Shown in pieces: positions 34,866-45,220 of a stretch of DNA of 64,000 nucleotides. The stretch lies in assembly GCA_965247735.1 (NCBI GenBank), contig CBDFHN010000002.1, forward strand, positions 806,001 to 870,000. The letters run 5' to 3'. How positions within the stretch are numbered: position 1 is the stretch's first letter; each line of letters begins with the position of its first letter. Origin of the DNA: JAOXRU01 sp965247735. GTDB lineage: Bacteria; Bacteroidota; Bacteroidia; Flavobacteriales; Flavobacteriaceae. The translations under genes and the position numbers were made by a program. The notes under the pieces were generated by a model. The model was not told the origin of the DNA. It did not search any database and saw only the letters and a list, made by a program, of their open reading frames with translations.

Positions 34866-37253
34866 TTAACTTCTTTTCCACCATTTCTTTTTAACCGTAC
34901 CATAGCCATATCCATATTTACCACCATAGCCTAAATCTGAAGATTTAACATCATTTACAATAAAAGATAAGCCATCTATCTTCCCCTGCTCATGCATATC
35001 TAAAGGAAAATTAATCACTTTCTTTTCGGTAACTCCTGCTCTGGTTACATATACAATATGATTGGCATGTTTTGCCATTAGTAACGTATCAGTTACTACC
35101 ATTAATGGCGCTGTATCTACAATAACATAGTCATATTCCTTTGAAGCACTACTTATTAACTCGCCCAACCTATCACTCATTAGCAATTCTGATGGGTTTG
35201 GAGGTATTTTTCCGGAATAAATAACATCTAATGTTGTATCATTAATTTTAGACCTCTTAATAATACTAGGAGCGGTTACATTCTTATCATATAAATATTC
35301 TGTTAAACCAATTTCCTTTGTTTTTTCAATTTTATCACCATCAACAAAGGATTTAGTTTTTAAAAAAGAAAATAACTTCGGATTCCTAATATCACCACCA
35401 ATTAGCAATACTTTTTTTCCTGTATTGGCAAATATCATAGCAAGATTAGTAGAAACAAAGGTTTTTCCTTCTCCAGAAACTGTCGATGTAATATACACTA
35501 CATTGTTTGGATTATCATCTGTGCTCTTAGTTTTTATTAGATAATCTAGATTAGTTCTAAAAATTCTCAAAGATTCTGCTAATACTGATCTATCATTTTT
35601 AGCTATAATATGCCCTTCTTTTTGATTCTGTTTTATTTTTGGAATTTCAGCCAAAATTGGAATGTTAGCTACTATTTTTTCCAAACCTATTTTACTATGA
35701 ATTTTATCGTCTAATAAATCTTTAATATAGATTATAGAAAATGGAATTAACAAGCCAATAATTAAAGAAGCTAAAAGAACAATACTTCTTTTTGGCGATA
35801 TCGGATATTGGCTAGCACTGTATGCAAAATCAATAATTTTTGATTTAGGAGAACTAGAAGCTAAAGTTATACCCGATTCCTCTCTCTTTTGCAATAAATA
35901 CAAATACAAAGATTCTGTAGTCTGTTGTTTTCTTGTAATATCTCTTAATTGTCGTTCTTGCTTTGGTGCTGAATAAATTTTATAATTAATTCGAGATTGT
36001 TGGTTTCTAAGATTCCCTACTTGAATGCTTAAATTGTTAGTTGTACTATTTAAACTAGACCTCATATTTTCTCTTAGTCCATCAATTTGCTGATCCAAAC
36101 TAACAATCATCGGGTTTTTTGTATTCAATGTTTTCAACATTCTATTTCGCTCAGACACCAGCTCATTATATTTTGCTGTTGTAGCACCAACAGAAGGGTC
36201 TGATAAACCAATATTTGAAGGCAAAATATCATAATCATTATTATCATCAACCAAATCTTTCATAGATGAGGCTATACTCAATTGTGTATTTGCCGATGCT
36301 AGTTCTTGCTCATTTGCTGCTCCAAAATTCAAGTTTATATTTGCCTCAGAAGCAATGTCCGTTATACGATTACCTGTTTTAAAATCCTGAGCAGTTTTAT
36401 CAACATCAGATAAATTAGTCGCTATATTTTTTATACGATCATTAATAAAGGTTATAGTACGATTTGATATTATTTTCTTATCTTCAATAGCATTTTCATT
36501 ATAAACAGAAATCAATTCATTCAATACATCATGAGCTTTTAATTTATTTGAACTGTTCAAAGACAAATTAACTATGTTAGAGTTAGATTTACTAGGAAAA
36601 ATACTTACTCTTCCTTTATAACTCTGCGCTACAGACCAAATTGGACTTACATTAACTCTAATGATTTTATTTTTAAGTGCCTGTTTTCCAAATATTGATG
36701 GTGTAATTACAATTCCTCCTAATGAAGTCTCTATTTTATCGCCATATGTATATACTTTCATTTTTTCATCCATGCTCTCAGCATACCCATAAGTTGTAGT
36801 GGATGATATTTTTATAAAAAAAGTAAAGTTTGAAGCATATAAAACTGAATCTTTTACCAAAAAATTTAGCTTTATTGGGACTTTTTTATATATCTCAGAA
36901 TCGGTAATTTTACCAACAACTGTATATTTTACATTTATACCTAACCTTCTTACTACCTCAATAAAATTTGCTCTAGAATTCAACAACTGTATCTCATCTT
37001 CAACCTTATTCTCACCTCCAGATAAAAAATCAATTTCTTTAAATGCAGCCATTTCAGTTGAACCATCTTTTTCTTCTAAAATTTGAATTTTTGCTGTAGC
37101 TCCATATTGAGGAGTTGCATATCTTAGGTAAACAAACGCAATTCCAACTGTTAGCAATGTTGATAATAAAAACCAAAACCAACGCTTGGTATACGTACTT
37201 AACAATTCTTTAATGTTAATCCTGTTAGACAGGTTAGTTTCTTTTATATTCAT
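34866..37253 (-). CDS. wzc: polysaccharide co-polymerase / BY-type tyrosine kinase
   Basis: 795 aa. Transmembrane helices at about 26-46 and 490-510 flank a periplasmic Wzz/GNVR region with a coiled-coil and QERQLRDITRKQQTTE. The cytoplasmic kinase has Walker A STVSGEGKTF (590-599), Walker A' LLIGGDIRNP with D621 (GGD instead of the common DAD or DGD), and Walker B VIVDTAP (710-716). The C-terminus has a tyrosine cluster Y776, Y780, Y782, Y784 for autophosphorylation. It controls chain length and export with Wza. Last gene of a four-gene operon, 12 bp after wza. Confidence 0.94.
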   Translation of the reverse strand: MNIKETNLSNRINIKELLSTYTKRWFWFLLSTLLTVGIAFVYLRYATPQYGATAKIQILEEKDGSTEMAAFKEIDFLSGGENKVEDEIQLLNSRANFIEVVRRLGINVKYTVVGKITDSEIYKKVPIKLNFLVKDSVLYASNFTFFIKISSTTTYGYAESMDEKMKVYTYGDKIETSLGGIVITPSIFGKQALKNKIIRVNVSPIWSVAQSYKGRVSIFPSKSNSNIVNLSLNSSNKLKAHDVLNELISVYNENAIEDKKIISNRTITFINDRIKNIATNLSDVDKTAQDFKTGNRITDIASEANINLNFGAANEQELASANTQLSIASSMKDLVDDNNDYDILPSNIGLSDPSVGATTAKYNELVSERNRMLKTLNTKNPMIVSLDQQIDGLRENMRSSLNSTTNNLSIQVGNLRNQQSRINYKIYSAPKQERQLRDITRKQQTTESLYLYLLQKREESGITLASSSPKSKIIDFAYSASQYPISPKRSIVLLASLIIGLLIPFSIIYIKDLLDDKIHSKIGLEKIVANIPILAEIPKIKQNQKEGHIIAKNDRSVLAESLRIFRTNLDYLIKTKSTDDNPNNVVYITSTVSGEGKTFVSTNLAMIFANTGKKVLLIGGDIRNPKLFSFLKTKSFVDGDKIEKTKEIGLTEYLYDKNVTAPSIIKRSKINDTTLDVIYSGKIPPNPSELLMSDRLGELISSASKEYDYVIVDTAPLMVVTDTLLMAKHANHIVYVTRAGVTEKKVINFPLDMHEQGKIDGLSFIVNDVKSSDLGYGGKYGYGYGTVKKKWWKRS

Positions 37254-37265
37254 TTAAAAAAAATA

Positions 37266-38024
37266 TTATCTAGATAATACTACTATTAATGTTGAAATTA
37301 ATGTTGAAGCTATAGAGATTGCTATAGTTGTTCTTGAATCAAGTGTAGATGAGGCAATTGCTGATTTATTAGGTTCTACATATACCACATCATTTTGGGT
37401 TAAGTAATAAACTGGAGAGTTCAACGATTTCTTAGTTGTTAAATCTATTCTAGTATAGACTTTGGTTCCATTAAGATCTCTAATTACAGTAATATTATCT
37501 CTCTTTCCTTTAATAGTTAAATCTCCTGCAAGTCCAAGTGCTTCAATAATTGTTATACGTTCACCATTAACTGGGTAAGTACCGGCTCTTGTAACCTCTC
37601 CTAAGATTGTTACACTAAAATTTTTAATTCTAATATTGATTATTGGATTCTTGAAATAGTCAGAAAGTCTAGATTTCAATAACTCTTTTGCTTCTTTTAT
37701 AGATAATCCTGCTAACTTTATTTTTCCAAGTACAGGGTAATTAATAAAACCATCTTGATCTATTAAATAATCCATTGCTTCTCCACCTCCAGTAGGAGAT
37801 ATAGATCTATTCAAATTAAAACTCTTCGTTGTTTCCATATCTATAGTTGAAATATGAACGTCAATAATATCATCAATTTTTAATTTTGGAACAAATACAT
37901 CTGTATTTACTATAGTTTCAAAATCTTTAACATCTTGAAAATACACAACATCTTTTTTCGACCCACAAGAAGACAGAACAATTCCACCTATACACGCCAA
38001 CAATAATAACTTACCTAGTTTCAT
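37266..38024 (-). CDS. wza: polysaccharide export outer-membrane lipoprotein
   Basis: 252 aa. SPII signal, C20 lipidated (IVLSSC). Poly_export domain beginning VYFQD, with DIIDVHIST and QDGFINYPVLGKI, then an SLBB region (VTILGEVTRAGTYPV). A C-terminal hydrophobic stretch (AISIASTLISTLIVVL) could cross a membrane, as in many Bacteroidota Wza proteins. It forms the outer-membrane channel for the polymer. In an operon with the Wzc kinase downstream and sugar-modifying genes upstream. Confidence 0.94.
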   Translation of the reverse strand: MKLGKLLLLACIGGIVLSSCGSKKDVVYFQDVKDFETIVNTDVFVPKLKIDDIIDVHISTIDMETTKSFNLNRSISPTGGGEAMDYLIDQDGFINYPVLGKIKLAGLSIKEAKELLKSRLSDYFKNPIINIRIKNFSVTILGEVTRAGTYPVNGERITIIEALGLAGDLTIKGKRDNITVIRDLNGTKVYTRIDLTTKKSLNSPVYYLTQNDVVYVEPNKSAIASSTLDSRTTIAISIASTLISTLIVVLSR

Positions 38025-38078
38025 CAGTTTTATTTAAATTTTTGATTATATTCTTAAATTAGTGTTGTTAAACAACTA

Positions 38079-39989
38079 CTAATATATTTTTTCAATTGAC
38101 TTAATATCTTTTTCATCAAGTGATTCTAACTCTGAATTTTTAGATATGAACTCAGGGACAATCACTTTCATTAACTTTACCATATCATTATTAAAAAAGA
38201 TATTGTTAACACATAATTCTTCTATTTGAGATTTAACAGTACTATAATCAATATCTCTAACCTTGCCTATCATTATTTTTTTATGGTAGGTAGGTAAGGT
38301 ATTCTCTCCATTTGCTAGAAGTTCTTCATACAACTTTTCTCCTGGTCTTAATCCTGATATTTTAATATCGATATCATCTGGGTATTGTAAACCTGATAAA
38401 CGAATCATATTTTTAGCCAAATCAAAAATCTTGATGGATTCGCCCATATCAAATATAAAGATCTCGCCACCTTCTCCCATTGCTCCCGCTTCTAATACCA
38501 ATTGTGAAGCTTCTGGGATTGTCATAAAAAATCGTGTTACCTCCTTGTCTGTTACCGTTAATGGCCCACCTTTTTCAATTTGTTTTTTAAATAATGGAAT
38601 TACAGATCCATTAGACCCTAATACATTTCCAAACCTTGTAGTTATAAACTTTGTTTTGTTTTCTTGTTGCAAACAACTGATGTACATTTCTGCAATACGT
38701 TTAGAAGCCCCCATTACATTAGTAGGATTAACTGCTTTGTCTGTAGAAATTAAAATAAATTTATCTACATTATGTACAACTGATAAGTCAGCCATATTTT
38801 TAGTTCCTCCAATGTTTATTTTTATCGCTTCATATGAATTGTACTCCATTAATGGTACATGTTTGTATGCCGCAGCATGAAAAACAACATCAGGCTTATA
38901 CTCATTAAATATAAAATTCATTCGATTTTTATCTCTTACGTCTGCTACAATTGGAATAAAATTATGAACTCCATTTTGTTTTAACTCTTGTTGCAAATCA
39001 TAAAGCGCCGATTCAGCTTGATCAATAATGATTAACGTTTTATATTTATAATTGGCTACTTGCCTCGAGATTTCTCCTCCAATAGAACCAGCTCCACCAG
39101 AAATTAATATTGTTTTATTCTTTAACTCCTTTGCAACGTTTTCATTCTCTATAGAAATTGGAGCTCTATCTAGCAAATCCTCAATTTGTACATTTTTAAT
39201 TTGTGATAATTTTAATTCTCCATTAATCCAATCATCAACTGGAGGCACAATTTTCACTTTTACAGAAAAAGCAACCAAACGCTCTACTAATACCCGTAAT
39301 TTGTTTTTGTTTATATTCTGAATAGAAAATATAATTTCCGTAATATCATTATTATCAATAAAATCTCTTGTTAAAACAGCTGTAGAAAAAACTGGCGCTC
39401 CATTTATTCGCTTTCCAACTTTCTTAGCATCTCTATCAATATACCCAACAACGCTAATACTTTTACTACTACCAACTATAGCATTGTATGTAATTATACC
39501 AGATTGTCCAGCTCCGTATATCAATACATTTTTACTATCTTTAGAATCATTCACAATTGCATCATAGCAGTATTTAAAAAAATACCTTGAAGCTGTTAAC
39601 ACTATAAAGCTAATTAAGCTATTAATTACAATAATAGATATTGGAATTGTCATATCAGCAATTAACAATACCTCTCTATTCAATAATACCAATGCTATTA
39701 TTACCATGCTGGATAAACAAATGGCATTAAACAAATTATATACATCTCTTATACCGGTATGCCTAACAACACCTTTATAAGATCCTATTATTAAAAAACT
39801 GATTCCACTAATTACAACAACTATTGGCAATTGATACAATAGTGCTTCCTTTTCAAAATTAAAACTTAAATTAAATCGAACAATATATGCCAACACAAAG
39901 GTAGTTGCCACTATTGTTAAATCGATTGCTAAAACAAACCATTTTGAAGCATGTTTATGCAAGCTTTTGGTTAAGTAATTTTGTATCAT
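38079..39989 (-). CDS. UDP-sugar 4,6-dehydratase, PglF/CapD/WbpM-like
   Basis: 636 aa. Four N-terminal transmembrane helices (about 17-37, 48-68, 83-103, 113-135), a CoA-binding-like segment with GAGQSGI, then the SDR catalytic half with GGAGSIGGEI for NAD(P) binding, FHAAAYKHVP and RFGNVLGSNGS. PglF and WbpM enzymes form UDP-2-acetamido-4-keto-2,4,6-trideoxyhexose from UDP-GlcNAc. The adjacent aminotransferase (4-bp overlap) uses that 4-keto sugar, so this is likely the PglF step of bacillosamine synthesis. A 5-epimerising (FlaA1-like) activity cannot be excluded. Confidence 0.9.
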   Translation of the reverse strand: MIQNYLTKSLHKHASKWFVLAIDLTIVATTFVLAYIVRFNLSFNFEKEALLYQLPIVVVISGISFLIIGSYKGVVRHTGIRDVYNLFNAICLSSMVIIALVLLNREVLLIADMTIPISIIVINSLISFIVLTASRYFFKYCYDAIVNDSKDSKNVLIYGAGQSGIITYNAIVGSSKSISVVGYIDRDAKKVGKRINGAPVFSTAVLTRDFIDNNDITEIIFSIQNINKNKLRVLVERLVAFSVKVKIVPPVDDWINGELKLSQIKNVQIEDLLDRAPISIENENVAKELKNKTILISGGAGSIGGEISRQVANYKYKTLIIIDQAESALYDLQQELKQNGVHNFIPIVADVRDKNRMNFIFNEYKPDVVFHAAAYKHVPLMEYNSYEAIKINIGGTKNMADLSVVHNVDKFILISTDKAVNPTNVMGASKRIAEMYISCLQQENKTKFITTRFGNVLGSNGSVIPLFKKQIEKGGPLTVTDKEVTRFFMTIPEASQLVLEAGAMGEGGEIFIFDMGESIKIFDLAKNMIRLSGLQYPDDIDIKISGLRPGEKLYEELLANGENTLPTYHKKIMIGKVRDIDYSTVKSQIEELCVNNIFFNNDMVKLMKVIVPEFISKNSELESLDEKDIKSIEKIY

Positions 39990-41119
39990 GATTGTGAGGA
40001 TTTTATGATATTAATTATTCTATACAAATTTTCTTCTGTTAAATCCGAACCACTAGGCAAACAAAGCCCTTTTTCGAATAGCTCTTCTGAAGTACCATCA
40101 ATGAATGACAACGTTTCCTTAAAAACAGGTTGCATATGCATTGGTTTCCATAAGGGTCTAGACTCTATATTCTCTTCTTGTAATCTTAACCTTATTTTTT
40201 CCCTCTCTTTGAAAGATGGTGTTAAAATACAAGTCAACCATCTATTAGAAAACATTCCTTTTGGTTCTTCTAAGAAAGAAATACCTACTAAGTCTTTTAA
40301 TTCTGATTTGTATATCTCGTAATTTTTCCTTCTTGCATTAACTCTATCTTGTAACACTTCCATTTGCCCTCTACCAATACCAGCCAGAACATTACTCATT
40401 CTATAATTATGCCCTATATTGGTATGCTCATAATGTGGTGCATTATCCCTAGCTTGGGTTGCTAGAAAAATAGCTCTATCTCTTATTTCTTTATCTTTAG
40501 TCAATAAAGCTCCCCCACCAGATGTCGTAATAATTTTGTTTCCATTAAAAGATAAAACAGCTATTTTTCCAAAACTACCACAATTAATAGTATCAACTTT
40601 ACTACCTAATGACTCCGCACTATCTTCTAACACAGGAATATTATATTTTTCTGAAATTACTTGAAGCTTCTTAGTTTTATAAGGCATTCCATATAAATGC
40701 ACTGCTATAATTGCTTTTGGCTTTTTACCATTAGCTATTCTGTCCAAAATTGCTTTTTCTAGTAATTCTGGAGAAATATTCCAAGTATCTTTCTCGCTAT
40801 CGACAAATACAGGTGTTGCTCCTAAATACATAATAGGATTAGCTGAAGCAGCAAAAGTAAAACTTTGACATAACACTTCATCTCCGCTTCCTACTCCTAA
40901 CAACTTTAATCCAAGATGAATGGATGCTGTTCCAGTACTCAATGCAGCAGCATAAACTCCTTCTCCTACATAGTCAGAAATTGATTTTTCAAATTCATTT
41001 ACATTAGGTCCCAGTGGAGCAATCCAATTGGTTGCAAATGCTTCATTTACATAATTAAGTTCGGTTGCGCCCATATGAGGTGAGGATAACCATATTTTTG
41101 GAAGTGTTGAGGTTTTCAA
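39986..41119 (-). CDS. DegT/DnrJ/EryC1/StrS aminotransferase, PglE-like
   Basis: 377 aa. PLP lysine K195 in LSFNGNKIITTSGGG, SFTFAASANPI, and VLEDSAESLG. It adds an amino group to a 4-keto nucleotide sugar. Its 3' end overlaps the dehydratase start by 4 bp, so the product of one is the substrate of the other; PglE is the best match of context. First gene of the minus operon that ends with wza and wzc. Upstream is a TATGTTTG promoter box flanked by an inverted repeat. Confidence 0.9.
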   Translation of the reverse strand: MKTSTLPKIWLSSPHMGATELNYVNEAFATNWIAPLGPNVNEFEKSISDYVGEGVYAAALSTGTASIHLGLKLLGVGSGDEVLCQSFTFAASANPIMYLGATPVFVDSEKDTWNISPELLEKAILDRIANGKKPKAIIAVHLYGMPYKTKKLQVISEKYNIPVLEDSAESLGSKVDTINCGSFGKIAVLSFNGNKIITTSGGGALLTKDKEIRDRAIFLATQARDNAPHYEHTNIGHNYRMSNVLAGIGRGQMEVLQDRVNARRKNYEIYKSELKDLVGISFLEEPKGMFSNRWLTCILTPSFKEREKIRLRLQEENIESRPLWKPMHMQPVFKETLSFIDGTSEELFEKGLCLPSGSDLTEENLYRIINIIKSSQS

Positions 41120-41539
41120 TCTAAACTTGGTTTAAAATATTATTCTGTTTAATTTCTATGTATTGGCTTCTAAAAAACCACTGATTTTTTCATTAAAACA
41201 ATGAATTATTGGGTAAACTTAAAGCGAATAATCCCACAAACATAAATTTAAAATGATAATTCGCTAAATGCAGGAAAAAATCGGTTTATCGTTTAAAACC
41301 AACCATTGAAAGACAAATACAAACAACTCAGCTACACTATATAACGTGACAAATCAACGACAAAGGAATAAAAAACATCCATAATTCAACAAAACAAGTA
41401 AACAAAACTTACATACTAAATTCTACTCATCTGTTTAACCGAAGCTTTATTTATTTTATCGGATTTATTCAATAATTCCTATTAAAAAAAAAGGTTTTAT
41501 ATTTATTTTACACATCTTTACCCAAATTTTAGCAATCAA
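41120..41539. other. divergent intergenic region of the capsule locus
   Basis: 420 bp separating the minus export operon from the plus biosynthesis run; no gene seen. It holds a minus-strand promoter candidate inside an inverted repeat (listed). No clear TAnnTTTG element was found for the plus-strand run and no JUMPstart-like element was seen. Confidence 0.5.
41223..41265 (-). promoter_or_regulatory. promoter box flanked by 11-bp inverted repeat, export operon
   Basis: AGCGAATAATC (41223-41233) and GATAATTCGCT (41255-41265) are inverted copies with one mismatch. Between them on the minus strand lies TATGTTTG (41237-41244), a -7 type box 118 bp before the aminotransferase start. A repressor binding the arms would occlude the promoter. 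No -33 element is evident. Confidence 0.4.
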
Positions 41540-42538
41540 ATGAATATCGAATCTTTAAAACTTAACCCTAATCACCATATTCTAATCACTGGAGGAGCAG
41601 GATTTATAGGGTCTAATATTAGCGAAGCACTTATTAATAACGGTAATAAGGTAACCTGTTTAGACAACTTTGCAACAGGTAGACGAGAAAACATTTCTCA
41701 TCTTGTTTCTCATAAAAACTATACACTTATAGAAGGTGATATTAGAAATATTAACGACTGCCATAAAGCCTGTAAAAATATAGATTACGTCTTACACCAA
41801 GCAGCTTTAGGATCTGTACCTAGATCAATAAACGACCCAATAACAAGTAATGATGTTAATGTATCAGGTTTTTTAAACATGTTAGTTGCAGCAAAAGAAG
41901 CAAACATAAAACGTTTTGTTTATGCAGCAAGCTCTTCAACTTACGGAGACTCTAAAGGACTACCAAAAGTAGAAGATATTATAGGTAAGCCATTATCGCC
42001 ATATGCTATTACAAAATATGTAAATGAATTATATGCTGATATTTTCAGTAAAACTTATGGTTTAGAAACTATTGGTCTTCGATATTTTAACGTATTTGGA
42101 AGAAAACAAGATCCAAATGGTGCATATGCAGCTGTTATTCCAAAATTTGTAATGCAATTAATGAAACACGAATCTCCAGTAATAAATGGGGATGGTAGTT
42201 TTTCTCGTGATTTCACCTATATAGACAATGTCATACAAATGAACATCAGAGCTATGCTATCGGAAAATAACGATTCAATTAACACAGTATACAATACTGC
42301 CTATGGAGAACGTACTGACTTAAATGAATTAATAACATTGTTAAAAAAATACTTAAGTGAATTTGATCCAAAAATTGCTGATGTTGACATCACATACGGA
42401 TCAACAAGACAAGGTGATGTCCCACACTCTTTAGCTTCAATTGATAAAGCAAAAAAATTACTAGGTTATGATCCTGAATTCGGAATTAAAACTGGCTTAA
42501 AAGAAGCTGTTAGCTGGTATTGGGAGAATTTAAAATAA
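41540..42538 (+). CDS. UDP-GlcNAc 4-epimerase, WbpP-like
   Basis: 332 aa. Extended SDR: NAD-binding GGAGFIGSN at 18-26, then AASSSTYG and the catalytic Y-x3-K in SPYAITKYVNELYAD. The motif LRYFNVFGRKQDPNGAYAAVIP is typical of WbpP/TviC/Gne2-type C4 epimerases that act on UDP-GlcNAc or UDP-GlcNAcA rather than GalE. First gene of the plus-strand run and followed by two sugar dehydrogenases, so it likely supplies UDP-GalNAc(A). Confidence 0.9.
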   Translation: MNIESLKLNPNHHILITGGAGFIGSNISEALINNGNKVTCLDNFATGRRENISHLVSHKNYTLIEGDIRNINDCHKACKNIDYVLHQAALGSVPRSINDPITSNDVNVSGFLNMLVAAKEANIKRFVYAASSSTYGDSKGLPKVEDIIGKPLSPYAITKYVNELYADIFSKTYGLETIGLRYFNVFGRKQDPNGAYAAVIPKFVMQLMKHESPVINGDGSFSRDFTYIDNVIQMNIRAMLSENNDSINTVYNTAYGERTDLNELITLLKKYLSEFDPKIADVDITYGSTRQGDVPHSLASIDKAKKLLGYDPEFGIKTGLKEAVSWYWENLK

Positions 42539-42546
42539 AAAAAAAC

Positions 42547-43875
42547 ATGAAATTATCAGTAATCGGAACTGGATATGTAGGACTCGTAAGTGGAACTTGC
42601 TTTGCTGAAATAGGTAATACCGTTACCTGTGTCGATATAGACAAAACTAAAATCTTAAATCTAAAAAAAGGAATTATACCTATATACGAACCTGGATTAG
42701 AAGCTATGGTTCTTAGAAATATTCAAAATAAAACCTTAAATTTTAATACCAGCCTTAAAGCTAGTATTAACGATTCTGAAATTGTTTTTATAGCAGTTGG
42801 CACTCCTCCAGGTCTAAATGGAACTGCCGACCTAAAATATGTATATCAGGTCGCTAAAGAAATAGGTCAACATATGTCTCACTCGCTAGTTATCGTAGAC
42901 AAATCTACTGTTCCTGTTGGTACTGCTGATAAAGTAAAGGCTATTATTAAATTAGAATTAGATAAACGAAACTTAACTATTCCGTTTGCTGTAGTTTCTA
43001 ATCCTGAGTTTTTAAAAGAGGGAGATGCGATCAATGATTTTATGAAGCCAGACCGAGTGGTTATTGGATCTGATCATAAAGAGGCAACAAAAAAAATGAA
43101 ATTTCTCTATAGCTCTTTCTTTAAAGCTACTTTAGATCGCCTTATTGTTATGGATGTTCGTTCGGCTGAAATGACAAAATATGTTGCTAATGCTATGCTA
43201 GCTACAAAAATATCTTTTATGAACGAAATTGCTAATATTTGCGAATTAGTAAATGCAGATGTTAATATGGTCAGGATTGGAATTGGATCTGATAGTAGAA
43301 TAGGATACAGTTTTATTTATCCTGGATGTGGCTATGGAGGTTCTTGTTTTCCTAAAGATGTAAAAGCACTTCAACAGATCGCTAAAGAACATGGATACAA
43401 AACAGAACTCATAGAAGCTGTAGATAGTGTCAATAATCGACAAAAAATTAAGATTGCCGAAAAAATAGTGAAACGTTTTGGTAATGATTTAAAAAATAAA
43501 ACCTTTGCCATATGGGGTCTTGCTTTTAAACCTGGAACCGATGATATGCGAGAAGCTCCTTCTATTTTTGTAATCAAAGAATTAGTGAAAAGAGGAGCAA
43601 AAATAAAAGCATATGACCCAAAAGCAATGCAAGAAGCTCAAGAGCATTATTTAAAGGATGTTGAAGGTATTTCTTATTTTGATTCAAAATATCAAGTCTT
43701 AGAAAATGCAAATGCTCTAATTTTATTAACAGAATGGAAAGAGTTTAGATCTCCAGATTTTCACGAATTAAAAAAACAACTAATAATGCCTATCATATTT
43801 GATGGAAGAAATCAATATGACGATGTTTTATTACATCAAGAAGGATTTGAATATTACCAAATAGGAAAACTATAA
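42547..43875 (+). CDS. ugd: UDP-glucose 6-dehydrogenase
   Basis: 442 aa from the ATG at 42547; the in-frame ATG at 42520 lies inside the preceding gene and adds nine residues ahead of the conserved MKLSVIGTGYVGL. NAD-binding GxGYVG, catalytic Cys in GCGYGGSCFPKD, and FKPGTDDMREAPS are all in place. It makes UDP-glucuronate for the polymer. The stop and the next start overlap (TAATG). Confidence 0.93.
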   Translation: MKLSVIGTGYVGLVSGTCFAEIGNTVTCVDIDKTKILNLKKGIIPIYEPGLEAMVLRNIQNKTLNFNTSLKASINDSEIVFIAVGTPPGLNGTADLKYVYQVAKEIGQHMSHSLVIVDKSTVPVGTADKVKAIIKLELDKRNLTIPFAVVSNPEFLKEGDAINDFMKPDRVVIGSDHKEATKKMKFLYSSFFKATLDRLIVMDVRSAEMTKYVANAMLATKISFMNEIANICELVNADVNMVRIGIGSDSRIGYSFIYPGCGYGGSCFPKDVKALQQIAKEHGYKTELIEAVDSVNNRQKIKIAEKIVKRFGNDLKNKTFAIWGLAFKPGTDDMREAPSIFVIKELVKRGAKIKAYDPKAMQEAQEHYLKDVEGISYFDSKYQVLENANALILLTEWKEFRSPDFHELKKQLIMPIIFDGRNQYDDVLLHQEGFEYYQIGKL

Positions 43876-45164
43876 TGACCTCAACTACAAAAATTGCTAT
43901 AATTGGACTGGGCTATGTTGGATTACCACTAGCTAGATTATTTGCCACAAAATTTCCAGTAATTGGATTTGATATTAACCAATCAAGAATTAAAGAACTA
44001 CAATCTGGTACAGATAGTACTCTTGAAATCTCGGAGCAAGTTCTAAAAGCAGTCCTTAGTACTTCTACTAAAATGGATACAGGACTTTATTGTTCAGATA
44101 AAACAGAAGATATAAAAGATTGTAATTATTATATCATAACCGTTCCAACCCCTGTTGACAAAAACAATAAACCAGACCTTACACCACTATATAAAGCTAG
44201 TGAAACCGTTGGAAAGCTTCTTGAAAAAGGTGATATCGTTATCTATGAATCTACAGTTTACCCAGGAGCTACGGAAGAAGAATGTATTCCTGTATTAGAA
44301 AAAATAAGTGGTTTAAAATTCAATATAGACTTTTATGCTGGCTATTCTCCAGAACGGATCAATCCAGGCGATAAAGAGCATACTGTAGATAAAATACTTA
44401 AGGTAACATCTGGATCTACACCAGAAATAGGAATTAAAGTAGATGATCTATATAAAACCGTAATTACAGCAGGTACTCACCTTGCGCCTACAATTAAAGT
44501 TGCTGAAGCAGCAAAAGTAATTGAGAACTCGCAACGAGATATCAATATTGCTTTTGTAAATGAGCTTGCTAAGATTTTTAACCTTATGGATATTGATACC
44601 CATGCCGTTTTAGAAGCTGCGGGTACAAAATGGAACTTTTTACCATTTAAACCAGGTCTTGTAGGCGGACACTGTATTGGTGTAGACCCTTATTATTTAG
44701 CGCAACGCGCTCAAGAATTTGGCTATCATCCAGAAATTATATTGGCAGGAAGAAGACTTAACGACAGTATGGGACAATATGTAGCGTCTGAAGTTATAAA
44801 ACTAATGGTACAAGAAGACTTGCGTATTAAAGATGCCAAAATACTAGTTTTAGGAATTACTTTTAAAGAAAACTGTCCTGATGTAAGAAATACAAGAGCT
44901 GTAGATGTTATTAAAAACCTTATTGATTTTGGCACCAATGTAACTATTTACGACCCTTGGGCCAACCCTAAAGAAGTACAGCATGAATATAAGATGACTA
45001 ATGTAACAGCTTTACCTGAGAACAGTAAATATGATGCTATAATACTTACGGTTTCTCATACAAAATTTTTAAAACTTGACTTGAAATCGTTGCTTAATCC
45101 TAATGGAATTATTTACGATGTAAAAGGCATACTAAAACCAGACCAAATTAACGGGAGGCTTTAA
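43875..45164 (+). CDS. UDP-N-acetylhexosamine 6-dehydrogenase, TviB/WbpO-like
   Basis: 429 aa. GLGYVGLP near the start, YSPERINPGDKEH, EAAKVIENSQRDINIA, and catalytic Cys in GGHCIGVDPYYLA. The ERINPGDKEH motif and the Vi-type architecture identify the VipA/TviB/WbpO branch that oxidises UDP-GlcNAc or UDP-GalNAc to the uronic acid. With the WbpP-like epimerase two genes earlier it would give UDP-GalNAcA. One-base overlap with ugd. Confidence 0.9.
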   Translation: MTSTTKIAIIGLGYVGLPLARLFATKFPVIGFDINQSRIKELQSGTDSTLEISEQVLKAVLSTSTKMDTGLYCSDKTEDIKDCNYYIITVPTPVDKNNKPDLTPLYKASETVGKLLEKGDIVIYESTVYPGATEEECIPVLEKISGLKFNIDFYAGYSPERINPGDKEHTVDKILKVTSGSTPEIGIKVDDLYKTVITAGTHLAPTIKVAEAAKVIENSQRDINIAFVNELAKIFNLMDIDTHAVLEAAGTKWNFLPFKPGLVGGHCIGVDPYYLAQRAQEFGYHPEIILAGRRLNDSMGQYVASEVIKLMVQEDLRIKDAKILVLGITFKENCPDVRNTRAVDVIKNLIDFGTNVTIYDPWANPKEVQHEYKMTNVTALPENSKYDAIILTVSHTKFLKLDLKSLLNPNGIIYDVKGILKPDQINGRL

Positions 45165-45220
45165 AAAAGACTTCGTAACCTCCATAACCATTATAACCTT
45201 CATTACCTAAACCACATATT

